Below, in pieces: positions 34,089 through 42,545 of a DNA stretch of 64,000 nt. Position numbers and translations under genes: made by a program. The stretch covers positions 124,001 through 188,000 of the forward strand of contig NZ_BCQT01000002.1 of the NCBI RefSeq assembly GCF_001552215.1, given 5' to 3'. The notes beneath the pieces are model-generated. The model did not search any database, was not told where the DNA came from, and worked only from the letters and a program-made list of their open reading frames with translations. This DNA is from Actinomadura macra NBRC 14102. Its GTDB lineage: Bacteria; Actinomycetota; Actinomycetes; Streptosporangiales; Streptosporangiaceae. Position 1 is the first letter of the stretch; every line of letters starts with the position of its first letter.

Positions 34089-35393
34089 TCAGCGAGTGCG
34101 GGCAGGTTCTGGGACTGCGATCTCCTTGGGCTCGACCAGGCGCTCCATGTGTCCCTCTGGGTGAGTGTGGCTCGGACGGACGAATCCTGGGCGCGCGGCC
34201 AGCAGACCGAAGGCGAGCTCCGGAACCACGAGCACGAGCAACAGGACGAGGGAGCCGTCCCAGCCGCCCGTAGCGCTGTGCAAGACGCCCACGGCGAGCG
34301 GTCCGACCGCCGCCAGGAGATATCCGCTCGTCTGGGCCATGCCGGACAGGCGCGCAGCGATCGACGGGCTCGGTGAACGCAGGCTCAGCAGTGTGTAGGC
34401 GAGCGGGAACGCGCTGCCCGTCCCGACGCCGAGCGTGATGACCCACACCCAGCCGGCGGTGGGGGCGACGAGGAGCCCGACGATGCCGACGACCATCGTC
34501 GCGGCCAGGGCGGCGACGAGGAGGCGCTGGTCACGCAGGCGCGCGGCGAACACCGGGACGAAGAAGCCCAGCGGGATCCCCACGATCATCATGGCCGAGA
34601 CCATCATCCCGGCCGTCGCGGGCGCGTATCCGGAGTCGCGCATGATCTCCGGCAGCCACGACATCAGGACGTAGAACATCAGCGATGCCAGCCCCATGAA
34701 TGCGGCCACGAACCAGGCCGTGCCCGATCGCAACAGCGTTCCCTCGGCGGCGCCGTCCATGCTCGGACCTTCGGTCGCAACCGGTGCCGCGCTAGACGGG
34801 CCGGTGGGGTGGCGGCGTGCGCGGATCGCCAGCGGTCCCCAGGTCAGGGCGGCGATCAGGGACGGGACGGCCCAGATGGCGAGGGCCAGCCGCCAGCCGC
34901 CCGCGTCGTCCAGCGGGACCGCGAGACCGGCCGCGACGGCGCCGCTGGCGGACATCAGCATCATCGCGAGGCCGGTGAGCGACCCCACGCGGCCGGGGAA
35001 GGTCCGCTTGATGACGGCGGGCACCAGAACGTTGCCCATGGCGATCCCCGCTCCGGCCAGGATCGTTCCAAGGTAGAGCGCCACCGGGGACGGGACGACG
35101 CGGAGCAGGATGCCCAGCGTGATCAGCACCAGCGACCCGGCGATCGCGGTCTCCGCGCCCAGCCGGCGCGCGAGGGCCGGGGCCAGCGAGGCGAAAACGC
35201 CCAGGCACAGCACCGGGAGCGTGGTGAGGACGCTCACCTGCACGCCGGAGAGCCCGAGCACGTCGCGCAGGTCGCCGAGGAGCGGCGAGATGCCGGTGAT
35301 GGCGGCACGCAGGTTGATCGTCAGCAGCACCAGGCCGAGCAGGGACCAGGCGGCGGTGGCGCGGGAAACGGGGGTCGTTGCCGAGGAGTTCAT
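34089..35393 (-). CDS. CynX/NimT-family MFS transporter
   Basis: 434 aa with about 12 TM segments. LLTINLRAAITGISPLLGDL at the N-terminus and GVFASLAPALARRLG are typical of the CynX/NimT family, which moves cyanate, 2-nitroimidazole or other small anions. ATG 35393; a GntR regulator lies 200 nt upstream on the same strand and probably controls it. Confidence 0.87.
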   Translation of the reverse strand: MNSSATTPVSRATAAWSLLGLVLLTINLRAAITGISPLLGDLRDVLGLSGVQVSVLTTLPVLCLGVFASLAPALARRLGAETAIAGSLVLITLGILLRVVPSPVALYLGTILAGAGIAMGNVLVPAVIKRTFPGRVGSLTGLAMMLMSASGAVAAGLAVPLDDAGGWRLALAIWAVPSLIAALTWGPLAIRARRHPTGPSSAAPVATEGPSMDGAAEGTLLRSGTAWFVAAFMGLASLMFYVLMSWLPEIMRDSGYAPATAGMMVSAMMIVGIPLGFFVPVFAARLRDQRLLVAALAATMVVGIVGLLVAPTAGWVWVITLGVGTGSAFPLAYTLLSLRSPSPSIAARLSGMAQTSGYLLAAVGPLAVGVLHSATGGWDGSLVLLLVLVVPELAFGLLAARPGFVRPSHTHPEGHMERLVEPKEIAVPEPARTR

Positions 35394-35570
35394 TTCGCCT
35401 TCGTCATGCGCCGGTGCGGCACGTTGAACGGAATGGTCTTCGATGGCGGCCGATACCGGACGGCCCGTCGCATCGAGTGGGCGCCGTCTGGCGCCGGCTC
35501 GTCGTCCCGGCCGAGTGGAGTCGATTGGTCGCGATGCGGAGCTGGTGGCCGATTGAGTCGGAAATGGGGG

Positions 35571-35598
35571 CGTTCGTCAGGTGGCGTTCGTCAGGTGG
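35571..35598. repeat. 14-bp tandem duplication at a stop codon
   Basis: CGTTCGTCAGGTGG occurs twice head to tail. The second copy contains the TGA (minus strand) that ends the GntR-family gene; the first copy repeats the same stop downstream. Confidence 0.85.
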
Positions 35599-36292
35599 CC
35601 GGATTCGGACCGGTTGCGGATTTCGGCGCCGTCGAGGCGAGGATCTGGTCCAGACACGCGTGCGTGGCGGCCGTGGCCGCCTCGGCGTCACCGGCCTCGA
35701 TGGCGGCGGCGATGGGGCCGTGCGGGACGTCCGTGTGTTCCAGGAGCGTCCCGGCGGCGCCGATGCTGGCCCGAAGCGCGGCGCTGAAGTCGCGGTAGAG
35801 GTCGGTGAGCACCTGGTTGTGGGTCGCCTCCACGACGGCGGTGTGGAACGTGAGGTCCGCCTCGACGAAGACGGCGTAGTCGCCCGCCGCCCAGGCCGCG
35901 TTCCGCTCCGCGAGGGCCACGCTGATCGCGGCGATGTCCGCGGACGTCCTGCGGGCTGCCGCGAGCCGGGCCGCCTCGACCTCCAGACCGCGCCTGACCT
36001 CAAGGATCTCGATGAGTTCGGCCGTCTCCAGGCGCCGCCGGACGGCGCTGGACAACTCGCTGGTGGCGCGGACGTAGGTGCCGTCCCCCTGGCGGCTGTC
36101 CAGAAGGCCGGCGTGCGTGAGGGCACGAACGGCCTCACGCACGGTGTTGCGGCCGACCCCGAGGGTCTCCGACAGCACCGGCTCCGGGGGGATCTTGCCG
36201 CCGACCGGCCATACTCCCGCGGCGATCTCGCTCCTGAGCTGGTCGATCACCTGGTCGACCAGCGACGAGCGGCGGGCGGTGCGCAAGGTCAA
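35591..36292 (-). CDS. GntR-family regulator, FadR subfamily
   Basis: 233 aa from TTG 36292 with GAGGGGGA upstream. The winged helix has KIPPEPVLSETLGVGRNTVREAVRALTHAGLL, and the FCD ligand domain shows the metal-site residues in EILEVRRGLEVEAA, DLTFHTAVVEATHN and THACLDQIL. FadR/FCD regulators sense carboxylic acids. Likely controls the downstream CynX-type transporter. Confidence 0.9.
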   Translation of the reverse strand: MTLRTARRSSLVDQVIDQLRSEIAAGVWPVGGKIPPEPVLSETLGVGRNTVREAVRALTHAGLLDSRQGDGTYVRATSELSSAVRRRLETAELIEILEVRRGLEVEAARLAAARRTSADIAAISVALAERNAAWAAGDYAVFVEADLTFHTAVVEATHNQVLTDLYRDFSAALRASIGAAGTLLEHTDVPHGPIAAAIEAGDAEAATAATHACLDQILASTAPKSATGPNPAT

Positions 36293-36362
36293 CGGTCCCC
36301 CTCGGTTGGGTGCGGGCGGGACATCCGGTCAGCCAGTCATCCCATGTCTTCATAGTAAGACT

Positions 36363-36393
36363 CGTGGGGCCGGTGTTCTATTCCGGCCCCACG
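36363..36393 (-). terminator. Terminator of the XRE-TPR gene
   Basis: CGTGGGGCCGG (36363-36373) and its exact complement 36383-36393, 11-bp stem with a T-rich 9-nt loop, 34 nt past the end of the gene at 36427. Confidence 0.7.
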
Positions 36394-36426
36394 GTTGCCC
36401 ACCGAAGTGTCAGACCTGGAGAACGG

Positions 36427-37923
36427 TCAGACGCGCCCGAGATCGCAGTTGGCCTCCTGAGCGCGCGCGGCGTGCAGGCCGGCGGCCTCCAAGGCCCGGC
36501 GGTACGCGCTCGCGGCGCTGTCCATGTCCTGGACGAGTTCGTACACCTCGCCCATCTCACGGAACAGCCGTGCCGCCGGACGTCCCGCCGGAAGGGTGCT
36601 CAGCTGCTCTGACGCGGCCCTGAGGACCGCCTGAGCGGCCGAAAGGTCCCCTTGGGCGATTCTGGCACGGGCCAGGACCACACGCGCCAGGACGGCTTTC
36701 TGGGTGCGCGCGGTGAGGTCGTCACCTGGCTGCGCTTCCACCTGGGGTGGCTCGTCAGGCGCGGCAAGGGCCACACCCGTATCGAGGAATCCTTCAAGAG
36801 TGGCGACGGCATCGTCCAGCTCGCCGACCAGCACGAGCGCGCGCGCCCTGGCGATGGTGCTCTCGGTGGCTTCGGCCCCTTCGAGGACGGATGTCCCTTG
36901 GAGAAGGTCAAGGGCTTCCCTCGCCGCCTCCGGGGAGACTTCCGGGCGGGGGCGTTCCGTCGCCGTGGCGTCCGTCCCGTTGTATTCCCCAGACGGGGGG
37001 ACGGCCTTGCCGGCCGCAGCACCCGGAAGCGGGGACGGTGCGGGCTTCGAGAACGGCATGACGCCCTTGAGTAGCGCCTTGGCGGCGGCTAGGTGCAAGC
37101 GCGCGTGTGTCTGTACGGGGGTGCTGTCGGTACGTGCGGCCAAGGCTTGATCGGCGAAGTACAGCGAATCGCCGATCGTCCCCTCTTCCAGCGCACGGAT
37201 GCTGGCCCGCTGGTAGCAGGCGCTCGTGGACGGCATGTCGCCCGACACGTCCGGGTAGAGGAGGCGTCGTCCGATCTCGTGGGCACGGACGGGGGCGGAT
37301 CGGTCCACGTAGGCCAGTAGCAGGATCCGTCCGGCCTCGGTGTACTCCTGGCCGATGCCGAGCCCGAGGCGGCGCAGCCGCTCCATGGCGCGCTCACCGA
37401 GCGCGACCGCCTGCCCGAGGTCGCCGACCGCGTGGTAGCAGCGGGCCAGCGCGATCACCGGTGGCAGCCAGCTGGCCCGGCCGGGGTCGCGTTCGGCCTG
37501 CTCGCGCAACTCCTCGAACAACCCGATGGCGTGATCGGTGCGGCCGAGCTCTTCCAGGGCGCGGGCGCGGCCCCAGCGGGCGCGGGCCGTCAGCTCCTGG
37601 TCGTCGCTGCGGGCGATCACTTCGTCGAAGCCCGCCTCGGCGGTCACGGGGTCGCCGCCCATCAGCGCGAGGTGCGCGTGGCGTTCGCGTACCTCCAGGT
37701 GGGCGCGCTGCTCGGGCTCCACGCCCTCGGCTAGGTACTCCGGCGTACAGCCGAGGCGCTCGGCCAGCATTCGCAGAACGGTCGGCGTCGGCGTGCGCTT
37801 ACCGGACTCGATCAATGAGATGTAGCTGTCGGAAAGGTCGTGACCGGCGAGTTGTGCCTGCGACAAGCGTCTGGTCAGCCGCAGGTTGCGGACACGTTCG
37901 CCGACGTTGCCTGGACCCGGCAT
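36427..37923 (-). CDS. XRE regulator with TPR-like C-terminal domain
   Basis: 498 aa. Helix-turn-helix about 8-65: ERVRNLRLTRRLSQAQLAGHDLSDSYISLIESGKRTPT. Residues beyond about 75 are repeated helical pairs (LALMGGDPVTAEAGFDEVI, ARARALVLVGELDDAVATLEGFL, AYRRALEAAGLHAAR) typical of tetratricopeptide repeats, with a Pro-rich break near 300-335. Such AfsR/NsdA-like single-component regulators control development or antibiotic production in streptomycetes. Paired repeats lie upstream at 37971-37996. Confidence 0.87.
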   Translation of the reverse strand: MPGPGNVGERVRNLRLTRRLSQAQLAGHDLSDSYISLIESGKRTPTPTVLRMLAERLGCTPEYLAEGVEPEQRAHLEVRERHAHLALMGGDPVTAEAGFDEVIARSDDQELTARARWGRARALEELGRTDHAIGLFEELREQAERDPGRASWLPPVIALARCYHAVGDLGQAVALGERAMERLRRLGLGIGQEYTEAGRILLLAYVDRSAPVRAHEIGRRLLYPDVSGDMPSTSACYQRASIRALEEGTIGDSLYFADQALAARTDSTPVQTHARLHLAAAKALLKGVMPFSKPAPSPLPGAAAGKAVPPSGEYNGTDATATERPRPEVSPEAAREALDLLQGTSVLEGAEATESTIARARALVLVGELDDAVATLEGFLDTGVALAAPDEPPQVEAQPGDDLTARTQKAVLARVVLARARIAQGDLSAAQAVLRAASEQLSTLPAGRPAARLFREMGEVYELVQDMDSAASAYRRALEAAGLHAARAQEANCDLGRV

Positions 37924-38225
37924 GTGGACTCACTTAGCGGAAGTAATCAGGCGGCTGGGGTGCCGACATGATTGCACATTGCGGGTTATCGCACATCGAG
38001 AGTAATGAAGCGGCGAGAGAAGAGACCGCCTGTGGGGACCTGCCCACCCCCCTGGACCGATGCTGTGAGCGCCGCAGCCCGCGCGCCGGCCTGTGAGCCG
38101 GTGCCCCGTCCGGCGAACACGGCGCCTGACAACTCCGACCGTATCCGACGAGCCACCCACGATCGGCAGAAACCCGAGATAACGTCCACCCCAAAGCAGA
38201 ACCGGAGCCCCGCTCCGGACGAGGG
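37924..38225. other. 302-nt intergenic region with a repeated motif
   Basis: No gene. ATTGCACAT (37971-37979) and ATCGCACAT (37988-37996) form a direct repeat with 17-bp spacing, about 50-70 nt upstream of the XRE-TPR start, possibly its autoregulatory site. Confidence 0.4.
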
Positions 38226-38744
38226 TCACTCGTCCGCCGACGGGTTCTTGTTGGGGAAGATCATTTCGCAGACCTCCAGATAGAGCTGCTCGGGGTAGGG
38301 AAGATACTCCACCGTCGAGAGCGCCTGGTCTTGGCCCGCGGACTCCAGGACGAACTCGCCGTAGCCGAGCATGCGCCCGGCGATCGTCCGCTTGAAACTC
38401 ATGTCGGTGACCTTGGCCAGCGGCATCATCGCGACCTTGCGGGTGATGAGCCCCGTGGTCAGCAGCATCCGCTGGTTGGTGATCACGAAGTAGTCGACGG
38501 ACCACTCCGCGACGCGCCAGACGAACCAGGCGAGCAGGATCAGCCAGCCCCACCAGATATACGCCAGTGCGTCCTTGACGGTGTTGCTCAGCACGCCGGC
38601 GGTGATCAGACCGCCGAGGACGAGACCGACCGGGACCATCAGGACGGCGGGGTGCCGCCGCACCGTGATGACCTGGTTCTCGTGCGGGAGGAGGTACTTG
38701 TTCACCGACGCGGGGGCGGAATCCCCGGGGGTCACGAGCCTCAT
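38226..38744 (-). CDS. Membrane protein with bacterial PH domain
   Basis: 172 aa. Two TM helices (about 30-75: VLMVPVGLVLGGLITAGVL and YIWWGWLILLAWFVWRV) are followed by a bPH_2 domain: DYFVITNQRMLLTTGLITRKVAMMPLAKVTDMSF. ATG 38744 has TGAGGCC upstream and begins 7 nt after the stop of a 52-residue membrane-anchored peptide gene, so both form one operon. Function of bPH_2 proteins is unknown; they are thought to act in envelope stress or trafficking. Confidence 0.85.
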   Translation of the reverse strand: MRLVTPGDSAPASVNKYLLPHENQVITVRRHPAVLMVPVGLVLGGLITAGVLSNTVKDALAYIWWGWLILLAWFVWRVAEWSVDYFVITNQRMLLTTGLITRKVAMMPLAKVTDMSFKRTIAGRMLGYGEFVLESAGQDQALSTVEYLPYPEQLYLEVCEMIFPNKNPSADE

Positions 38745-38751
38745 GCCGGCC

Positions 38752-38910
38752 TCAGGCGAGCGTGCTGACGAAGGTGGACAGGGAACCCGCGGCGGAGGCG
38801 AGGCCACCGGCCGCGCTGCCCACCGACCGGGCGGGCCGGTCTGGTTCCCTGATGACGTAGTACGCCACGAAGGCCGCGGCGGCCCATGTCATGTACTTCT
38901 TTGTGGGCAC
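38752..38910 (-). CDS. 52-aa small membrane-anchored peptide
   Basis: GTG 38910 with GGGAGG at ideal distance. The product is PTKKYMTWAAAAFVAYYVI (one short TM helix) followed by a polar REPDRPARSVGS and an Ala/Gly/Ser amphipathic end. The frame runs without gap into the PH-domain gene (7-nt spacing). Good start signals, membrane helix and operon position support a real gene despite its size. Confidence 0.7.
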   Translation of the reverse strand: MPTKKYMTWAAAAFVAYYVIREPDRPARSVGSAAGGLASAAGSLSTFVSTLA

Positions 38911-38984
38911 GGCAGCCTCCCGGAGCGTCGAGCCACGGACCCCGGTTCAGTCTCGCACAGGCCGCATCACCGGCAAAGCAAGGT

Positions 38985-39245
38985 CTATGGCGCGTTGTCG
39001 AGAGAGGAACGGCGCGCCCGGCGCCGTTTCTCGGCCGCGACCGTGGCAAGCACCTCCAGGTGCCTGCGCGCGATCCGCTCGACCAGTTCGGACGGCGCCG
39101 ACCCCGTGACCTCCTCGGCCCCGTAACGCGCGGCGGACACGCACCGGGACACCGTCTCGGCCGCGTGCACCCCTTCGAACTCCTCGATGAGCCGCTCGCC
39201 GATCGCGGCGTACTGCGGCAGGTCCCCGTCCCCTTGGTGAGCCAT
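38985..39245 (-). CDS. Small conserved hypothetical protein
   Basis: 86 aa from ATG 39245 with GAGGAAA upstream. Largely helical: YAAIGERLIEEFEGVHAAETVSRCVSAARYGAEEV, then LVERIARRHLEVLATVAAEKRRR. The pattern resembles three-helix DUFs found beside envelope genes in actinobacteria, but I cannot name the family. Confidence 0.65.
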   Translation of the reverse strand: MAHQGDGDLPQYAAIGERLIEEFEGVHAAETVSRCVSAARYGAEEVTGSAPSELVERIARRHLEVLATVAAEKRRRARRSSLDNAP

Positions 39246-39546
39246 CACGTTTCCTCGGGTTCGCTCACACCGCCCGGTCCGAAACGGTCCCCTGTGCCGG
39301 GGCGGCGGAGGGGAACGCTCACTGACGTTCCGTAGCGCGTTATTACCCCTTGCCATCTGGAACGAACATCCGCCGGCCCGCCCACGGACGAATCCTCACC
39401 CCGCCCGGATCACACACCGCTCAAGCCGAATCACACTGTGTGCAGAGCGTCACCGGGATGAGCCATTCGTAGGACGAAACGAGCAGGAAGAACCCATAGG
39501 CCGACCAGGACGAATGGGCGGGACGAACAGGTAGGACGTCGCAGCG

Positions 39547-40185
39547 TCAGACGACGCCGTAGAGACGATCTCCGGCGTCACCGAGGCCGGGCACGATGAA
39601 GCCCTGGTCGTTCAGGTGCGAGTCGATCGCGGCGGTGACCACCCGGATGGGCGCCGCGATGCCCTCGAATGCCTGCTCCAAGTACGTCAGCCCTTCCGGA
39701 GCGGCGAGCAGACAGAGGGCCGTGACATCGTCGGCGCCGCGATCCAACAGGAGCTTGACCGCGGCGGCGAGCGTCCCGCCCGTGGCGAGCATCGGGTCCA
39801 GGACGTAGCACTGCCGGCCGGACAGGTCGTCCGGAAGGCGGGTCGCGTACGTCTGGGCCTGGAGCGTTCCCTCGTCCCGGATCATCCCGAGGAAACCGAC
39901 CTCGGCGGTGGGCAGCAGCCGGGTCATGCCGTCCAGCATCCCAAGGCCCGCACGCAGGATCGGCACCACCAGCGGCTTGGGGCTCGCAAGCTGAACGCCT
40001 TGGGACGAGACCAGCGGCGTCTCGACCACTGCTTCGACGACCCGGACATCGCGGGTAGCCTCGTACGCCAGGAGGGTCACCAGCTCGTCGGTGAGACGCC
40101 GGAAGGTCGGCGAGTCGGTGCGCACGTCGCGCAGGGTGGTGAGCTTGTGCGCGACGAGCGGATGATCGACGGCGAGGGTCTGCAT
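39547..40185 (-). CDS. upp: Uracil phosphoribosyltransferase
   Basis: 212 aa, normal length, starting [20 protein letters not shown]. Signature features: [34 protein letters not shown] loop [17 protein letters not shown] and the C-terminal uracil-binding [18 protein letters not shown]. Salvages uracil with PRPP to UMP. Longer in-frame extensions upstream are not supported. Divergent from the small gene at 40270. Confidence 0.96.
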   Translation of the reverse strand: MQTLAVDHPLVAHKLTTLRDVRTDSPTFRRLTDELVTLLAYEATRDVRVVEAVVETPLVSSQGVQLASPKPLVVPILRAGLGMLDGMTRLLPTAEVGFLGMIRDEGTLQAQTYATRLPDDLSGRQCYVLDPMLATGGTLAAAVKLLLDRGADDVTALCLLAAPEGLTYLEQAFEGIAAPIRVVTAAIDSHLNDQGFIVPGLGDAGDRLYGVV

Positions 40186-40269
40186 CCGCTCACCGTAGCC
40201 CACCTGGTCAGAACTGCCAGACCCCGCCGGAACAGGATAGGACGCCCCTGAGCTGGGCAGTATGCCGTT

Positions 40270-40635
40270 ATGAGCAGCGAGAGTGATCAGCAGCCGATAC
40301 CCCCGGCGCGGGTCCGTGAACCCGCGCCCGATCCGCCTGAACACCGCGTGCCCGATGCCCCTGGGCGGACCGCCTCCGCCTCCTCCGAGCAGCCCCTGGC
40401 GCACCTCCCCGCGCCCGCGGTGACCGAAGTCACAGCCGATCCGGGCCCCGAACCACGGCCCGGCCCGCGGGGCGACATCTCCCCCGAGCAGGTACGCGAG
40501 CATCTGCGCCGTCGCGCGATCTTCCTGCGCGAGTTGGCCGAGGCCCGTGAGCTGCGCCGGCGCGTCACCCCGCACCGCTCCCGCCGCGCGCGAATCCACG
40601 CCGCGTTGCGCCGGCGCACGTTCCGTGTCAATTGA
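40270..40635 (+). CDS. Arg-rich small protein of unknown function
   Basis: 121 aa. The first 75 residues are Pro/Ala/Glu-rich and disordered; the last 45 ([25 protein letters not shown] and [17 protein letters not shown]) form basic helices. Similar basic C-terminal blocks occur in short proteins near upp/tadA in other actinobacteria. No binding site is obvious at the ATG, which may be leaderless. Possible nucleic-acid binding; not demonstrated. Confidence 0.55.
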   Translation: MSSESDQQPIPPARVREPAPDPPEHRVPDAPGRTASASSEQPLAHLPAPAVTEVTADPGPEPRPGPRGDISPEQVREHLRRRAIFLRELAEARELRRRVTPHRSRRARIHAALRRRTFRVN

Positions 40636-40791
40636 CGCGGATCCAGCAGGCTCTTGCCACGCGACACCGGAAAACGGCGCTGACTCCCGATCTCACATCG
40701 GGGTGCGGTGGCCAGTTTGGCGGTGGGGCACGCGAGGGCGCGCCGCATCTGCGACCATGCCCCTGGCAGGAACCGCGCCGGTGGGGTGGAA

Positions 40792-41277
40792 ATGACGGAT
40801 GTTGACGCGACGGACTTTGCCGTCGTGGTGTACCGGGAAGACGACCGCTGGGAAGCCGAGATCCTCCCGGTGGCGCTCACCGAGGATCTAGCGGGGTTGA
40901 TCCACGCCTTGCGCCAGCAGCCGAGCCTCGGCGGCACGGTCGGGCTGGTCTCGGTCGGCGATGACTTCTTCGTGGCGATCCGTCTGCTCGGCGACGAGGT
41001 GATGGTGTTCCTGTCGGACGTGACGGCCTCGGTCGACTGGCCGCTGGCCGGCCAAGTCCTGGAATACCTGGACATACCGATCCCCAACGACGAGGAACTC
41101 GACCAGGTCCTGCCGGTCGGTGATATGTCGATCTTCGCCGACCTCGGCCTGGACGAGATGGAGATCGGTGCCATCTCCGGCGACCTGGAGCTCTACCCCG
41201 ACGAGATGCTCCTCAGCATCGCCGGCCGCATCGGCTTCGCCCCCGCCTTCGAGCGGGCGGTCGACGCTGTGGGCTGA
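40792..41277 (+). CDS. tRNA adenosine deaminase-associated protein
   Basis: 161 aa, acidic. FAVVVYREDDRWEAEILP at the start and MVFLSDVTASVDWPLAGQVLEYLDI in the middle match the family found upstream of tadA in actinobacteria. ATG 40792 has GGGGTGGAA upstream. It is paralogous to the next gene (same AVVxxR...GDxxVxLS...PGD/YPDxxLxxxAxxxGF order). Role relative to TadA is not established. Confidence 0.83.
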   Translation: MTDVDATDFAVVVYREDDRWEAEILPVALTEDLAGLIHALRQQPSLGGTVGLVSVGDDFFVAIRLLGDEVMVFLSDVTASVDWPLAGQVLEYLDIPIPNDEELDQVLPVGDMSIFADLGLDEMEIGAISGDLELYPDEMLLSIAGRIGFAPAFERAVDAVG

Positions 41278-41339
41278 CCCCCGTCCGCTTCGTCTGGAGC
41301 CCCTCGCGGGCACCGTCCCGAATCCGGAACCGTCAGGAA

Positions 41340-41366
41340 CCGCCGCTTCCGGCACGGAAGCGGCGG
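41340..41366 (+). terminator. 12-bp hairpin between the two tadA-associated genes
   Basis: CCGCCGCTTCCG (41340-41351), loop GCA, exact complement 41355-41366. Confidence 0.65.
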
Positions 41367-41380
41367 TCAGGGGTTGTGAT

Positions 41381-41404
41381 CGGGGTAACCCCGTGGGTCA
41401 CAAT
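41381..41404 (+). promoter_or_regulatory. Leaderless promoter with a palindrome before 41411
   Basis: CACAAT (41399-41404) lies six nt before the GTG at 41411. Upstream, CGGGGTAACCCCG (41381-41393) is a near palindrome in the spacer/-35 region that could be an operator. Confidence 0.45.
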
Positions 41405-41410
41405 GGCCTG

Positions 41411-41848
41411 GTGTCGTACTTCGCCGCCGTCTTCGCGCGCACCCCGCAGGGCTGGGTCGGGACCGAGGCCGTTCTCGCCGAGGCCCAGGGCGTCGACGAT
41501 GTCGCCGACCTGATGCGGGAGGCGGCCGTCGAGTCCTACGGTGACCCGGTCGTCCTGCTGATCGAGCAGGACGACGACTGGTTCGCGGTCGTCCGGCTGG
41601 ACGGGCAGGACGAGCCCCGCGCGTATGTGTCGACCGTCCGCGAGGACGGGCTCGGCTCGCTGTTCGGCCAGCTCGTCGGCGAGGTGCCGGACGGCGATGC
41701 CGGCGGCGACCCGGCCGTGCTGGACGATCTCGGTGTCGACGCCAAGCAGCTCAGCGACCTCGGGGAGCGGGCGCTGCCGGGCGACGCGCTGCTGACGGTC
41801 GCCGAGCACGCCGGGTTCGGCGAGGAGTTCGACCGCCTCCGTGACTGA
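41411..41848 (+). CDS. Second tRNA adenosine deaminase-associated protein
   Basis: 145 aa from leaderless GTG 41411. SYFAAVFARTPQGWVGTEAVLAEAQGVDDV opens the protein; VVLLIEQDDDWFAVVRLDG and DALLTVAEHAGFGEEFDRL follow. Its end overlaps the start of tadA by 8 nt, so it is translationally coupled to it. With the copy at 40792 this makes two paralogues in tandem. Confidence 0.83.
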   Translation: MSYFAAVFARTPQGWVGTEAVLAEAQGVDDVADLMREAAVESYGDPVVLLIEQDDDWFAVVRLDGQDEPRAYVSTVREDGLGSLFGQLVGEVPDGDAGGDPAVLDDLGVDAKQLSDLGERALPGDALLTVAEHAGFGEEFDRLRD

Positions 41849-42347
41849 GCCCGGTCCCGCGGCAGGCCCCGCCGACGGGCCCGGGACACCGCCCCATCTC
41901 GCCGCGGCCATGCGGCGGGCGCTGGAGGAGGCGCGGGCGGCGTTCGATGCCGGGGAGGTCCCGGTCGGCGCCGTCGTCCTGGACCCATCGGGTGAGGTCA
42001 TCGGCACCGGGCACAACGACCGCGAGCGGGCCGCCGATCCCACCGGGCACGCGGAGATCATCGCGATGCGCGGCGCCGCGTCCGCCCTCGGTGCTTGGCG
42101 GCTGTCCGGATGCACCCTGGTCGTCACGCTCGAACCGTGCACGATGTGCGCCGGAGCCGCCGTGCAAGCGCGCGTGGGCCGCATCGCCTACGGTGCCGTA
42201 GACCTCAAAGCCGGCGCCGTGGGTTCCCTTTGGGACGTCGTCCGGGACCGGAGGCTCAACCACCGCCCGGAGGTCGTCGCCGAAGTGCTCGCCGACGAGT
42301 GCGGCGCGCTGCTCTCCGGGTTCTTCGCGCGCCGCAGAGTCCGGTAG
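41841..42347 (+). CDS. tadA: tRNA-specific adenosine deaminase TadA
   Basis: 168 aa from GTG 41841. Zinc-dependent deaminase motifs are intact: HAEI (His ligand and catalytic Glu) in DPTGHAEIIAM and PCTMC in LEPCTMCAGAAVQAR. Converts A34 of tRNA-Arg(ACG) to inosine. A 15-20 residue Gly/Pro-rich N-terminal extension precedes the usual start MRRALEEARAA. A tRNA-Ser gene follows directly. Confidence 0.93.
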   Translation: MTEPGPAAGPADGPGTPPHLAAAMRRALEEARAAFDAGEVPVGAVVLDPSGEVIGTGHNDRERAADPTGHAEIIAMRGAASALGAWRLSGCTLVVTLEPCTMCAGAAVQARVGRIAYGAVDLKAGAVGSLWDVVRDRRLNHRPEVVAEVLADECGALLSGFFARRRVR

Positions 42348-42357
42348 GCTTCCCCGC

Positions 42358-42442
42358 GGTGGTGTCGCCTAGTGGACGAGGGCGCACGCCTCGAAAGCGT
42401 GTGAAGTGCAAGCTTCCGTGGGTTCGAATCCCACCACCACCG
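42358..42442 (+). tRNA. tRNA-Ser(CGA)
   Basis: 85 nt class II tRNA. Acceptor GGTGGTG/CACCACC, anticodon arm CACGC-CTCGAAA-GCGTG (CGA), long variable arm, T arm GTGGG-TTCGAAT-CCCAC. Discriminator G, no encoded CCA. Confidence 0.96.
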
Positions 42443-42545
42443 CCGACCGTCAAGGGCCGCGACTCCGTCGCGGCCCTTCGCGCTGCCGGTGTCAGCCGAG
42501 TGCGGGAGTCAGCCGGGTGCACATGCCGGCCGAAACGCACGAGTG

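Noticed and set aside
30762..42442. Integrative element using one of the tRNA-Ser genes as attachment site
   Set aside because: No integrase gene and no direct repeat of either tRNA 3' end was seen in the window.
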